DNA from: DASYLJ01 sp964432595
GTDB lineage: Bacteria > Desulfobacterota > Binatia > DP-6
Length of the DNA: 64,000 nucleotides
Direction of reading: 5' to 3'
Assembly (NCBI GenBank): GCA_964432595.1
Contig: CAYSOF010000005.1
Location: forward strand, 248,001 to 312,000
A model generated the notes under the pieces. That model saw only the letters and a list, made by a program, of their open reading frames with translations, was not told where the DNA came from and did no database searches. Position 1 is the stretch's first letter, and each line of letters begins with the position of its first letter. This document shows, in pieces, positions 1 through 6,107 of the stretch. Made by a program: the position numbers and the translations under genes.

Positions 1-717
1 CAGGGCCGCCCGGTTCCGGACGGCACGAAGGTGTCGGTCTCGGCGCTCGACAACTGCAACCTCCGGTACCCGAACGGCAACTGCATCTTCGCGCCGACCG
101 CGACGATCGAGGGCGGCGAAGTATCGGCGAGCTTCGGCGACGTGCCCCATACGCGCGTCTTCACCGTCCAGGGCGGCGCGGTGCAGGCGATCTTCCGCCC
201 CTCGCCGGTCGTCCTCGAGTCGCCGTTCACCAGCACCGCGGTCGTCGGCTTCCAGCCCGCGACGCCCGGGAATCAGCGCATCGGCGATCGCGCGTTCGCG
301 ATCGCCAACGTGGCCCTGACGACCCCCGCCTCGGGGCAGATCACCGGACCCGGCACGCTGCCGCTGAACGGCTCGGGGACCTACGTCGTGACCGACATGC
401 GCGACACCTCGAACGTCCCCATCCCCGACGGCACGCGGGTCGACGTGTCGACGCTCGGCAACTGCAACCACCGCGACATCGGCGGCGGCTGCATCTTCGC
501 GACCGCGGGGACGATCACGAACGGCGGGCCGTCGGCCTCCTACGGCGACCTCGGCCACACGCGGAGCTTCGTCGTGACGAACGGCCAGGTGAGCGTCGAC
601 CTCCAGGTACCGGCCAGCGGCACCGTCGTCCTGCAGGTGCTGCCCACGCGCCTGAGCAACGGGACCATCATCTTCTCGCGCGCGTTCGCCACCAAGGCCA
701 TCGCGGTGACCCCATGA
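1..717 (+). CDS. 3' part of an exported Ig-like repeat protein
   Basis: The frame is open from base 1, so the gene begins upstream and only its last 238 codons are here. Two copies of a roughly 130-residue unit are visible, each with PDGT(K/R)V, an NCN...G.CIFA stretch, SAS(F/Y)GD and HTR.F.V. This is the look of bacterial Ig-like (Big/invasin-type) beta-sandwich modules on surface or secreted proteins, with a conserved Cys pair per unit. No catalytic motif is visible. Its stop codon overlaps the start of the next gene by 4 bp (ATGA), so the two are probably co-translated. The Ig-like reading rests on repeat pattern only; the exact family is not recognised. Confidence 0.65.
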   Translation, partial: QGRPVPDGTKVSVSALDNCNLRYPNGNCIFAPTATIEGGEVSASFGDVPHTRVFTVQGGAVQAIFRPSPVVLESPFTSTAVVGFQPATPGNQRIGDRAFAIANVALTTPASGQITGPGTLPLNGSGTYVVTDMRDTSNVPIPDGTRVDVSTLGNCNHRDIGGGCIFATAGTITNGGPSASYGDLGHTRSFVVTNGQVSVDLQVPASGTVVLQVLPTRLSNGTIIFSRAFATKAIAVTP

Positions 718-1085
718 CGGCACGCCTGCTCGCCCTGCTCGTCGCCCTCGCGCTCGCGCCCGCCGCGTACGCGGAGCCGACCCTCGTCGTCGCCGACGCG
801 CAGGTCACGCAACGCGACGCCGGCGCGTGGATGCTGCAGGTGCGGTCCAATGGGCCGCAAGCGTTCGACGTGGACGCCGCCAGCACCCGGCGCCTGCTGG
901 TCGTGGATTTGCATGGCGCGCGGCTCGGCAAGCCGTCCGCCGTCGGGCGTACGCCATTCGGGCGCGTGAAGCTGCGACGCCGCCCGGGCGGCGTCGAGCT
1001 CCGCATCCGGCTGCGCAAGGGCTGGACCGCCTCCGTGCGACAGGGTGGCAGCCCGCACACCGTCGACGTGCGCATCGATCGCTGA
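714..1085 (+). CDS. Exported stand-alone AMIN-domain protein
   Basis: A 123-residue protein with a clear signal peptide (residues 1-20, ending AYA). The mature part matches the AMIN pattern: a hydrophobic AFDV strand, then RLLVVDLHG, then a second half with VELRIRLRKG. AMIN domains usually sit at the N terminus of type IV pilus secretins or N-acetylmuramoyl-L-alanine amidases and bind peptidoglycan or septal wall; here it stands alone with no enzyme or secretin domain. The ATG overlaps the preceding stop by 4 bp, tying it to the Ig-like protein. The domain call is from residue pattern and hydrophobicity. A role in holding the upstream protein at the cell wall would be inference. Confidence 0.6.
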   Translation: MTARLLALLVALALAPAAYAEPTLVVADAQVTQRDAGAWMLQVRSNGPQAFDVDAASTRRLLVVDLHGARLGKPSAVGRTPFGRVKLRRRPGGVELRIRLRKGWTASVRQGGSPHTVDVRIDR

Positions 1086-1135
1086 CGTTTGGGGGTTCAC
1101 GACCCTCGCAAGACCAGGTAAGCCCGCAAGGCGGG

Positions 1136-1510
1136 ATGCCCGAGTCAGTGCCGGCGGAGTTGCGGACGTTCGTCCTGCGGTACATCGATTCGGTGGGGCA
1201 GCTGGAGGCGCTCCTCCTGATGCGCGCCGAGCCGTCCACGCACTGGACCTCTGCGAAGCTCGCGCCGCGCCTCTACACGTCGCCGGAAGAGGCGGAAGCG
1301 ATCCTGGCCCGGCTCGCCGACGAGGGCTTCCTGATCGAGGATGCGCAGAGCTACCGATTCGAGTGCACGGACCCCGAGCTGGAGCGGTCGCTCACGGCCC
1401 TGGCGACGTTCTACCGCACGCACCTCATTGCCGTAACCAACCTCATCCACTCGAAGCCGCGTCGGATCCGCGAGTTCGCCGACGCCTTCAAGCTCAAGAA
1501 GGACCGCTGA
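1136..1510 (+). CDS. Small winged-helix-like protein of unknown function
   Basis: 124 residues, helical and acidic/basic mixed, starting at ATG 1136. The middle (about residues 18-70) has the layout of a winged helix: a helix, a THWTSAKLAPRLYTS helix-turn stretch, an EEAEAILARLADEGFL recognition-like helix and a YRFE wing. The remainder is a helical tail ending in basic KLKKDR. No signal peptide. Two base pairs separate its stop from the next gene, a small membrane protein, so the three genes 1136-2084 look like one unit. It could be a regulator or an adaptor for the membrane pair; no specific family is recognised. Confidence 0.6.
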   Translation: MPESVPAELRTFVLRYIDSVGQLEALLLMRAEPSTHWTSAKLAPRLYTSPEEAEAILARLADEGFLIEDAQSYRFECTDPELERSLTALATFYRTHLIAVTNLIHSKPRRIREFADAFKLKKDR

Positions 1511-1512
1511 CG

Positions 1513-1770
1513 ATGGGATGGGTCATCTATAGTCTGTGCGCGGTCACGGCGATCCTGTGCGCATACCTGTTGCTCGATGCGTACGGCCGCGGCCGCTACC
1601 GGCTGCTGCTCTGGAGCGGGCTCTGCTTCGTGGGGCTCGCCGCGAACAACGTGCTGTTGGTGCTCGACAAGCTCGTTTTCCCGGAGCACGACCTGTCGCT
1701 CGTACGAACCGCGACGTCGCTGGCGGCCATGTCCGTACTGCTGTACGGCCTGATCTGGGACGTGGAATGA
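1513..1770 (+). CDS. Small membrane protein (DUF5985-like)
   Basis: 85 residues with three predicted membrane segments: residues 3-22, 30-48 and 64-80. The short loops and size resemble DUF5985-type small membrane proteins that occur as adjacent paralogous pairs in proteobacteria; this family assignment is from memory of the pattern and not certain. The start ATG lies 2 bp after the upstream stop. The last codons overlap the next gene, also a small three-helix membrane protein, in an ATGA arrangement. The pair may form a hetero-oligomer, with the cytosolic winged-helix-like protein as partner. No catalytic residue is evident. Confidence 0.6.
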   Translation: MGWVIYSLCAVTAILCAYLLLDAYGRGRYRLLLWSGLCFVGLAANNVLLVLDKLVFPEHDLSLVRTATSLAAMSVLLYGLIWDVE

Positions 1771-2084
1771 GCGCGCTCGGCCTCGTGCTCACCGGCGCGG
1801 TGATGATGGCGTCGGCCGTCACAGCGCTGTTCTTCCTGAAGTTCTGGCGACAGACCGGCGACCGCTTCTTCCTCCTGTTCTCGGCGGCCTTCGCGCTCGA
1901 CGCCGTGGCCCGCTTCATGCTCGCGCTGCTGCCCTACTCCAGCGAGCAAGAGCCGCTTTTCTACATGCCCCGCCTGATCACGTTTCTGCTGATCATCGTC
2001 GCGATCATCGAGAAGAATCGCGGTCGGGCGCCCCGTCAGCCGGCGGCGCCTCGTCGTCGCCCCACGACCAGCACGCCGGGTTGA
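1767..2084 (+). CDS. Small membrane protein, partner of the preceding gene
   Basis: 105 residues, three membrane segments (about 4-24, 32-52, 62-80) and a basic, Pro/Arg-rich cytosolic tail. It resembles the preceding protein in size and topology, suggesting an old duplication. The ATG at 1767 overlaps the preceding stop by 4 bp. Its last 80 bp overlap, on the opposite strand, the end of a lipoprotein gene; the low-complexity Arg/Pro tail is the part that overlaps, so the true stop is what the sequence gives but the tail may carry little function. No specific function is recognised. Confidence 0.55.
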   Translation: MSALGLVLTGAVMMASAVTALFFLKFWRQTGDRFFLLFSAAFALDAVARFMLALLPYSSEQEPLFYMPRLITFLLIIVAIIEKNRGRAPRQPAAPRRRPTTSTPG

Positions 2085-2175
2085 GCGTCTTCTCCATCGT
2101 GTCGAGGGGCGTCCCGCTCAGCTGACACGTGCAGCCGGCGACGACGACGGCGAGCAGCACGACGAGCGACCTCAC
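2005..2175 (-). CDS. Short lipoprotein
   Basis: 56 residues from a GTG start. It has a compact type II signal peptide (RSLVVLLAVVVAGC) with a VAGC lipobox, so Cys15 would be lipidated. The mature peptide is short, with two further Cys residues and an acidic, Pro-rich end. The GTG overlaps the stop of the upstream PPOX gene (GTGA, 4 bp), which favours translation as the third gene of that minus-strand operon. The 3' end runs 80 bp into the opposite-strand gene ending at 2084. It is too short for a family call; it may be an anchor or an accessory factor. Confidence 0.5.
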   Translation of the reverse strand: MRSLVVLLAVVVAGCTCQLSGTPLDTMEKTLNPACWSWGDDEAPPADGAPDRDSSR

Positions 2176-2546
2176 GCGAGCCGGATTTCGAGGATGACGC
2201 GACGATCCTCGCCGCCGACGAGCCGGCGCATCATCGTACCGACGCGCATCTGCCAGCCGTACTTCGCGTCGAGCGCCGCGAAAGCGGCGGCGATGCGCGG
2301 CGGCTCCTCCACGAGCACGCAGGTGCCGTCGTACCAGGGACCGGTCACGCCGCCGAACATGCCGCACGCGGCGACCTGGACGCGCGGGTTCCGCCGGATG
2401 CGTTTCACCTTGAACGACTCGCGCAGCGTGAAGACGACGAGCCCGCCGTCGAGCGGCGCCGCCCACACGGGCGTGTCGACGGCGGCGCCGTCGCGCTTGA
2501 AGCTGCGCAGGCTGACGTACGACTCGCGGTCGAGCGGCGTTCCCAT
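2172..2546 (-). CDS. PPOX-class F420-dependent enzyme
   Basis: 124 residues, the usual length of the pyridoxamine 5'-phosphate oxidase-like split barrel. The sequence shows the order seen in the F420-dependent Rv2061 subfamily: an N-terminal PLDRESYVSLRSF start, the strand PVWAAPLDGGLVVFT, the basic KVKRIRRNPRVQVAAC stretch that binds cofactor phosphate, and a C-terminal ILEIRLA strand. Such proteins bind F420 or flavin and reduce small organics; the substrate here is unknown. The start codon shares one base with the stop of the upstream membrane protein (TGATG), so translation is coupled. A luciferase-like, also probably F420-dependent, oxidoreductase lies divergently just beyond. Confidence 0.8.
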   Translation of the reverse strand: MGTPLDRESYVSLRSFKRDGAAVDTPVWAAPLDGGLVVFTLRESFKVKRIRRNPRVQVAACGMFGGVTGPWYDGTCVLVEEPPRIAAAFAALDAKYGWQMRVGTMMRRLVGGEDRRVILEIRLA

Positions 2547-3949
2547 CACGGCGTCGGCTGATGCGCGTCGAGCCGGATCGTCTCGGCGGTGAGATCGAAC
2601 GTCTTCACCGTTCCGGTCGCGACGTCCAGCACGACGAGCTTCTCGTGCTCCTCGCGCGACGTCTCGTCGTCCGGCTCGTAGGCGGGATTGGGCTCCGTCC
2701 CGGTGAACGCGAGGACCGTCGTGCCGGGCATCGACGTCTGGAGGTTCGCGAGCGGAAACGCCGCGTCCCACGCGACCTTCCCCACCGGTCCGGACACGCG
2801 CGCGACGCGCAGCCGGCCACTGCCGCCGACCTTGTCGTGGTGCAGCACGAGGAGGCTGTCCGGCTCGCGGAACCAGTACGGATTCTGCGACGAGCCGTCG
2901 TACAGGAGCCCCGCCTTCAGGAACGGCGGCGCGTCGGGCAGCGCCTTGTACGCGCTGAACTTCGGCCGCTTGCCCCAATTGTCCGGCAGCTCTTTCGGCC
3001 AGTCCTTCGGCCCGGCGGAGACCTGCTCGACCTTGGCGCTCCACACCCGGTACGGCATCGGCCGCACGTCGTAGAGCGGCTGCGGCACGTGCTGGCTCTC
3101 CAGGAACTCGTACATCGCGCCGCGCCGCTCGTTCGGGTCGCGCCCGGGGACGACAGGATCGGCCTGCAGCGTCTTGGCCTCCTCGTCGGTGAGCACGCCG
3201 AGCCAGCGGTCGCCGAACGTGATGCCCCGCATCTGCAGACCCGAGGAGTAGGTGACCTCCTTCGCGAGCGGGATCAGCCCGGGACGATTCTTCGGCGCGG
3301 TCTCGCGCGGCTCGGCCTTCAGCGTGTCGCCCTGCACGACCCACTGCGTGCTGTCGGACAGCGTGAGCTGCAGCCCCTGGCCGCCGAAGGCGACGTACCC
3401 GGGCTCGTCGACGCGCTTGCCCGCCATCGCGGGATTCGCCGCCTCGATCTTCTGCGGATCGGCGACGATGCGCCCGTCGGTCAACGACACGCCGATGGGC
3501 TCGCGCATGAGGATCCACAAGGTGTCACCGTCCGCGCCGAGCGCGCTGAAGTCGATGCGACCGCGGTCCTTCTCGAACGTGCGCAGGCGCTTCCGCCAGA
3601 CGGGCTGCGCCGTCGCGACGTCGAACGCCCAGAGATCGGCATGCAGCATCTGGCGAGGCGAGCGCTGCGTTCCACGGCGCCCGAGACGCGGCCCCAGCGG
3701 GACGAGGCGCTCGGTCTGCGTCGTCAGCAGGTAGACCCGATCGCCCTTGCGGAGCGGTGCGCCACGCATCTCCGCGGGCTGCAGGATGCGCTTCTCGCCC
3801 GCGAGGAAGTCGTTGACGCTGAGGCTCGTCGTCTTCGGCCCGAGCTCGACGGCCAGGTAGCCGAAGTAGCCGATCACGAGGACCAGCACGGACAGGACGA
3901 TCAGGCGGGTCAGGATGCCGGCGAGCCCGGCGCGTCGATCCGCAGCCAT
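2546..3949 (-). CDS. Membrane-anchored PA2928-family protein
   Basis: 467 residues from ATG 3949; an in-frame ATG at 3976 would add nine residues. One N-terminal membrane helix (about residues 10-35) is followed by a large extracytoplasmic part rich in beta strands, with WAFDVATAQPVW and VVLDVATGTVKTFD stretches typical of quinoprotein-like propeller blades. The layout resembles the PA2928 family of uncharacterised membrane-anchored beta-propellers; that call is moderate. No catalytic site is visible. It is translationally coupled to the PPOX gene by a 1 bp overlap and is divergent from the luciferase-like gene at 4021, with only about 70 bp between the two start codons. Confidence 0.6.
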   Translation of the reverse strand: MAADRRAGLAGILTRLIVLSVLVLVIGYFGYLAVELGPKTTSLSVNDFLAGEKRILQPAEMRGAPLRKGDRVYLLTTQTERLVPLGPRLGRRGTQRSPRQMLHADLWAFDVATAQPVWRKRLRTFEKDRGRIDFSALGADGDTLWILMREPIGVSLTDGRIVADPQKIEAANPAMAGKRVDEPGYVAFGGQGLQLTLSDSTQWVVQGDTLKAEPRETAPKNRPGLIPLAKEVTYSSGLQMRGITFGDRWLGVLTDEEAKTLQADPVVPGRDPNERRGAMYEFLESQHVPQPLYDVRPMPYRVWSAKVEQVSAGPKDWPKELPDNWGKRPKFSAYKALPDAPPFLKAGLLYDGSSQNPYWFREPDSLLVLHHDKVGGSGRLRVARVSGPVGKVAWDAAFPLANLQTSMPGTTVLAFTGTEPNPAYEPDDETSREEHEKLVVLDVATGTVKTFDLTAETIRLDAHQPTP

Positions 3950-3981
3950 GCGACTGCCAGCATGACAGGTCGCCAATCCGG

Positions 3982-4012
3982 TTGACAGCGCGCCGGGAGC
4001 CCCTGCTACACC
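3982..4012 (+). promoter_or_regulatory. Likely promoter of the luciferase-like gene
   Basis: A perfect -35 hexamer TTGACA (3982-3987) is followed after 19 bp by a weak -10, TACACC (4007-4012). The ATG at 4021 is only 8 bp further on, which would place the transcript start at or within a few bases of the start codon. No Shine-Dalgarno sequence is visible before that ATG. Confidence 0.45.
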
Positions 4013-4020
4013 TTCCGGTC

Positions 4021-5046
4021 ATGCGTCTCGGCATCGGCATCGGCTACTCGGGCTCCAAGATGTCCATCAACCTGCCCCTCATTCAGGCGGCGGACGAGCT
4101 CGGCTATCACGTGGTCTGGAGCGCGGAGGCGTACGGCTCCGACGCCGTCGTCCCGCTCGCCTGGCTCGCGGGTCAGACCAAGCGGATCCATCTGGGCACC
4201 GGCATCATGCAGATGCCGGCGCGCACGCCCGCCATGACGGCGATGACGGCCACCACGCTCGACCAGCTCTCGGGCGGCCGCTTCCTGCTCGGGCTCGGCG
4301 TGTCCGGGCCGCAGGTCGTCGAGGGATGGCACGGCGTCCGGTACGGCAAGCCGCTCGTCCGCACGCGCGAGTACATCGAGGCCGTGCGCAAGATCTGGGC
4401 CCGCGAGGCGCCGTTCACGCACAAGGGCGAGCACTACCAGGTGCCCTACGACGGCCCCGGCGCCTCCGGCCTCGGCAAGCCGCTGAAGAGCATCCTCCAC
4501 GGCCGGCAGATTCCCATCTACATCGCCGCGATCGGCCCGAAGAGCGTCGCGCAGGCGGCGGAGATCGCCGACGGCTGGCTGCCGATCTTCTACTCGCCCG
4601 AGCGCGCGCCGAAGGTCTACCAGCCGTCGCTCGACGAGGGCTTCGCGCGCGCCGGCGGCGGCAAGGGCATCAAGGACTTCGACATCGCCGTCGGCGTCAC
4701 CTGCATCGTCACCGACGACTGGAAGAAGGCGCTGAGCTACGTGAAGCCGCAGCTCGCGCTCTACATCGGCGGCATGGGCGCGCGCGGCAAGAACTTCTAC
4801 AACGACCTCGCCTGCCGCTACGGCTTCGAAGAAGCCGCGAAGACCATCCAGGACCTCTACCTCGCGGGCAAGAAGGACGAGGCGACGGCCGCCGTGCCCG
4901 ACCAGCTCGCCGACGAAGTCTCGCTGGTCGGCCCCAAGGAGCGCATCCGTGACCGTCTCGCGGCGTGGAAGGCGTCGCCGGTCGGCACGATCAACGTCGC
5001 AACCAATCAGATCGAGACGCTACGCGTGCTGGCCGAGGCGCTGTAG
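4021..5046 (+). CDS. LLM-class F420-dependent oxidoreductase (Rv3520c-like)
   Basis: 341 residues, a full bacterial-luciferase-like TIM barrel. It opens MRLGIGIGYSGSK, has the LGTGIMQMPARTPAMTAM segment and DQLSGGRFLLGLGVSGPQVVEGWHG, the hallmarks of the Rv3520c-type subfamily that uses reduced F420 to act on organic substrates. The start at 4021 is preferred over an in-frame upstream codon at 3982 because family members begin here and because a promoter-like -35/-10 covers the extra stretch. Cytosolic. It is followed after 18 bp by a SurE-like gene with a GGAGGG ribosome site. Cofactor preference (F420 or FMN) is inferred from family. Confidence 0.85.
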   Translation: MRLGIGIGYSGSKMSINLPLIQAADELGYHVVWSAEAYGSDAVVPLAWLAGQTKRIHLGTGIMQMPARTPAMTAMTATTLDQLSGGRFLLGLGVSGPQVVEGWHGVRYGKPLVRTREYIEAVRKIWAREAPFTHKGEHYQVPYDGPGASGLGKPLKSILHGRQIPIYIAAIGPKSVAQAAEIADGWLPIFYSPERAPKVYQPSLDEGFARAGGGKGIKDFDIAVGVTCIVTDDWKKALSYVKPQLALYIGGMGARGKNFYNDLACRYGFEEAAKTIQDLYLAGKKDEATAAVPDQLADEVSLVGPKERIRDRLAAWKASPVGTINVATNQIETLRVLAEAL

Positions 5047-5064
5047 CGCACACGGAGGGATCCC

Positions 5065-5958
5065 ATGCGCCACACGTCACTCGCCGTCACGCTGCTCGCG
5101 GGCCTGTTCCTCGCCGCCCCCGTCGTCCACGCCGCGCCCGGACCGATCCGCGTCCTCGTCACGAACGACGACGGCGTCGCGGCACCCGGCATCGACGCGC
5201 TCGTCCAGGCGTTGTCGGCGAACCCGAACCTGATCATCACGGTCATCGCGCCGGCGACGAACCAGAGCGGCACGGGTGATCGTCTCACCGCCGGGCCGAT
5301 CGACGTGACGCCGTCGTCCACCGCGGGCGCCTTCCCGGCGCTGTCCGTCGCGGGGTTCCCGGCCGACACGTCGGTCTTCGGGATCCGCACGATGACCCCC
5401 CCGCCCGACCTCGTCGTGTCGGGCATCAACCAGGGCCAGAACATCGGCGACCTGACGACGCTGTCGGGCACCGTCGGAGCCGCGCTGTGGGCCGCGCGGC
5501 TCGGCATCCCGGCCTTCGCCGTGAGCCAGGGCTTCGGCGCCGGCATCGACTACACCGACGCGGCCCAGTTCACCGCGCGCCTGGTCGAGAAGTTCCGCGT
5601 CAGCCGCGGCTTCCGCGCGAAGCTGACGACACGCTTCAGCGATCGCCAGGCGATGGTGATCAACATCAACTTCCCCACCTGCGCCGGCGCCGGCTCGCGC
5701 CGCGGCATCGAGCTGGTGCCGCTCAGCCGCATCAGCGTCATCACCGGCTACACGCTGCAGAGCACGATGGGCTCGACGCAGCGCTGGGCGCCGCAGACCA
5801 GCTCGCAGAGCCTCTCGAGCAACTGCCAGTCGACGCTCCTGAAGCCCACGAACGACGTCGAGGCGATGGCGAACGGCTTCGCCACGGTGACGCCGCTCAA
5901 TCCCGATCTGTCCAACGCACAGAAGATCCGCGGGTTCACCTTCCTGATCCGTCCGTGA
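5065..5958 (+). CDS. surE: Exported SurE-like 5'/3'-nucleotidase
   Basis: 297 residues. The first 24 form a Sec signal peptide ending VHA-AP. The mature part has the SurE signature: VTNDDG with metal ligands Asp35 and Asp36, a TNQSG loop (Ser68), SGINQGQN (about 119-126, metal-binding Asn) and SGTVGAA. SurE dephosphorylates nucleoside monophosphates, normally in the cytosol; the signal peptide puts this one in the periplasm or outside, where it would scavenge phosphate or nucleosides. The gene sits 18 bp after the luciferase-like gene behind GGAGGG and is followed by a strong hairpin. Catalytic residues are intact, so activity is likely. Confidence 0.85.
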   Translation: MRHTSLAVTLLAGLFLAAPVVHAAPGPIRVLVTNDDGVAAPGIDALVQALSANPNLIITVIAPATNQSGTGDRLTAGPIDVTPSSTAGAFPALSVAGFPADTSVFGIRTMTPPPDLVVSGINQGQNIGDLTTLSGTVGAALWAARLGIPAFAVSQGFGAGIDYTDAAQFTARLVEKFRVSRGFRAKLTTRFSDRQAMVININFPTCAGAGSRRGIELVPLSRISVITGYTLQSTMGSTQRWAPQTSSQSLSSNCQSTLLKPTNDVEAMANGFATVTPLNPDLSNAQKIRGFTFLIRP

Positions 5959-5966
5959 TCTCTCGT

Positions 5967-6002
5967 GCGGCGGCTCCGTCAGCTGCGTGACGGAGCCGCC
6001 GC
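5967..6002 (+). terminator. Strong hairpin after surE
   Basis: A perfect 15 bp stem (5967-5981 with 5988-6002) and 6-base loop begins 8 bp after the surE stop. There is no T-run after it (CGAGAAAATG follows), so it may terminate by structure alone or protect the 3' end. Confidence 0.6.
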
Positions 6003-6019
6003 CGAGAAAATGACGGTCC

Positions 6020-6046
6020 GCACGCGGGGCCACGGGTCCCGTGTGC
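6020..6046 (+). repeat. Inverted repeat upstream of the histidine kinase
   Basis: Arms GCACGCGGG (6020-6028) and CCCGTGTGC (6038-6046) pair at eight of nine positions around a 9-base spacer, about 60 bp before the kinase start. It could be an operator or a leader hairpin. Confidence 0.35.
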
Positions 6047-6107
6047 GAGAGCCGGCCGGCACAACCATTGCTGACTACGGCGCGGGCGTCCCAGGCGCCC
6101 CTGCGCC

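Noticed and set aside
1111..1140. Possible riboswitch leader (GGTAAGCCCGCAAGGCGGG)
   Set aside because: Only a 5 bp hairpin is present; the conserved cores of c-di-GMP or cobalamin riboswitches are missing.
2561..3985. 474-codon open frame on the plus strand
   Set aside because: Antisense to the PA2928-like gene, which has a membrane anchor and coupled neighbours; this frame shows no domain.
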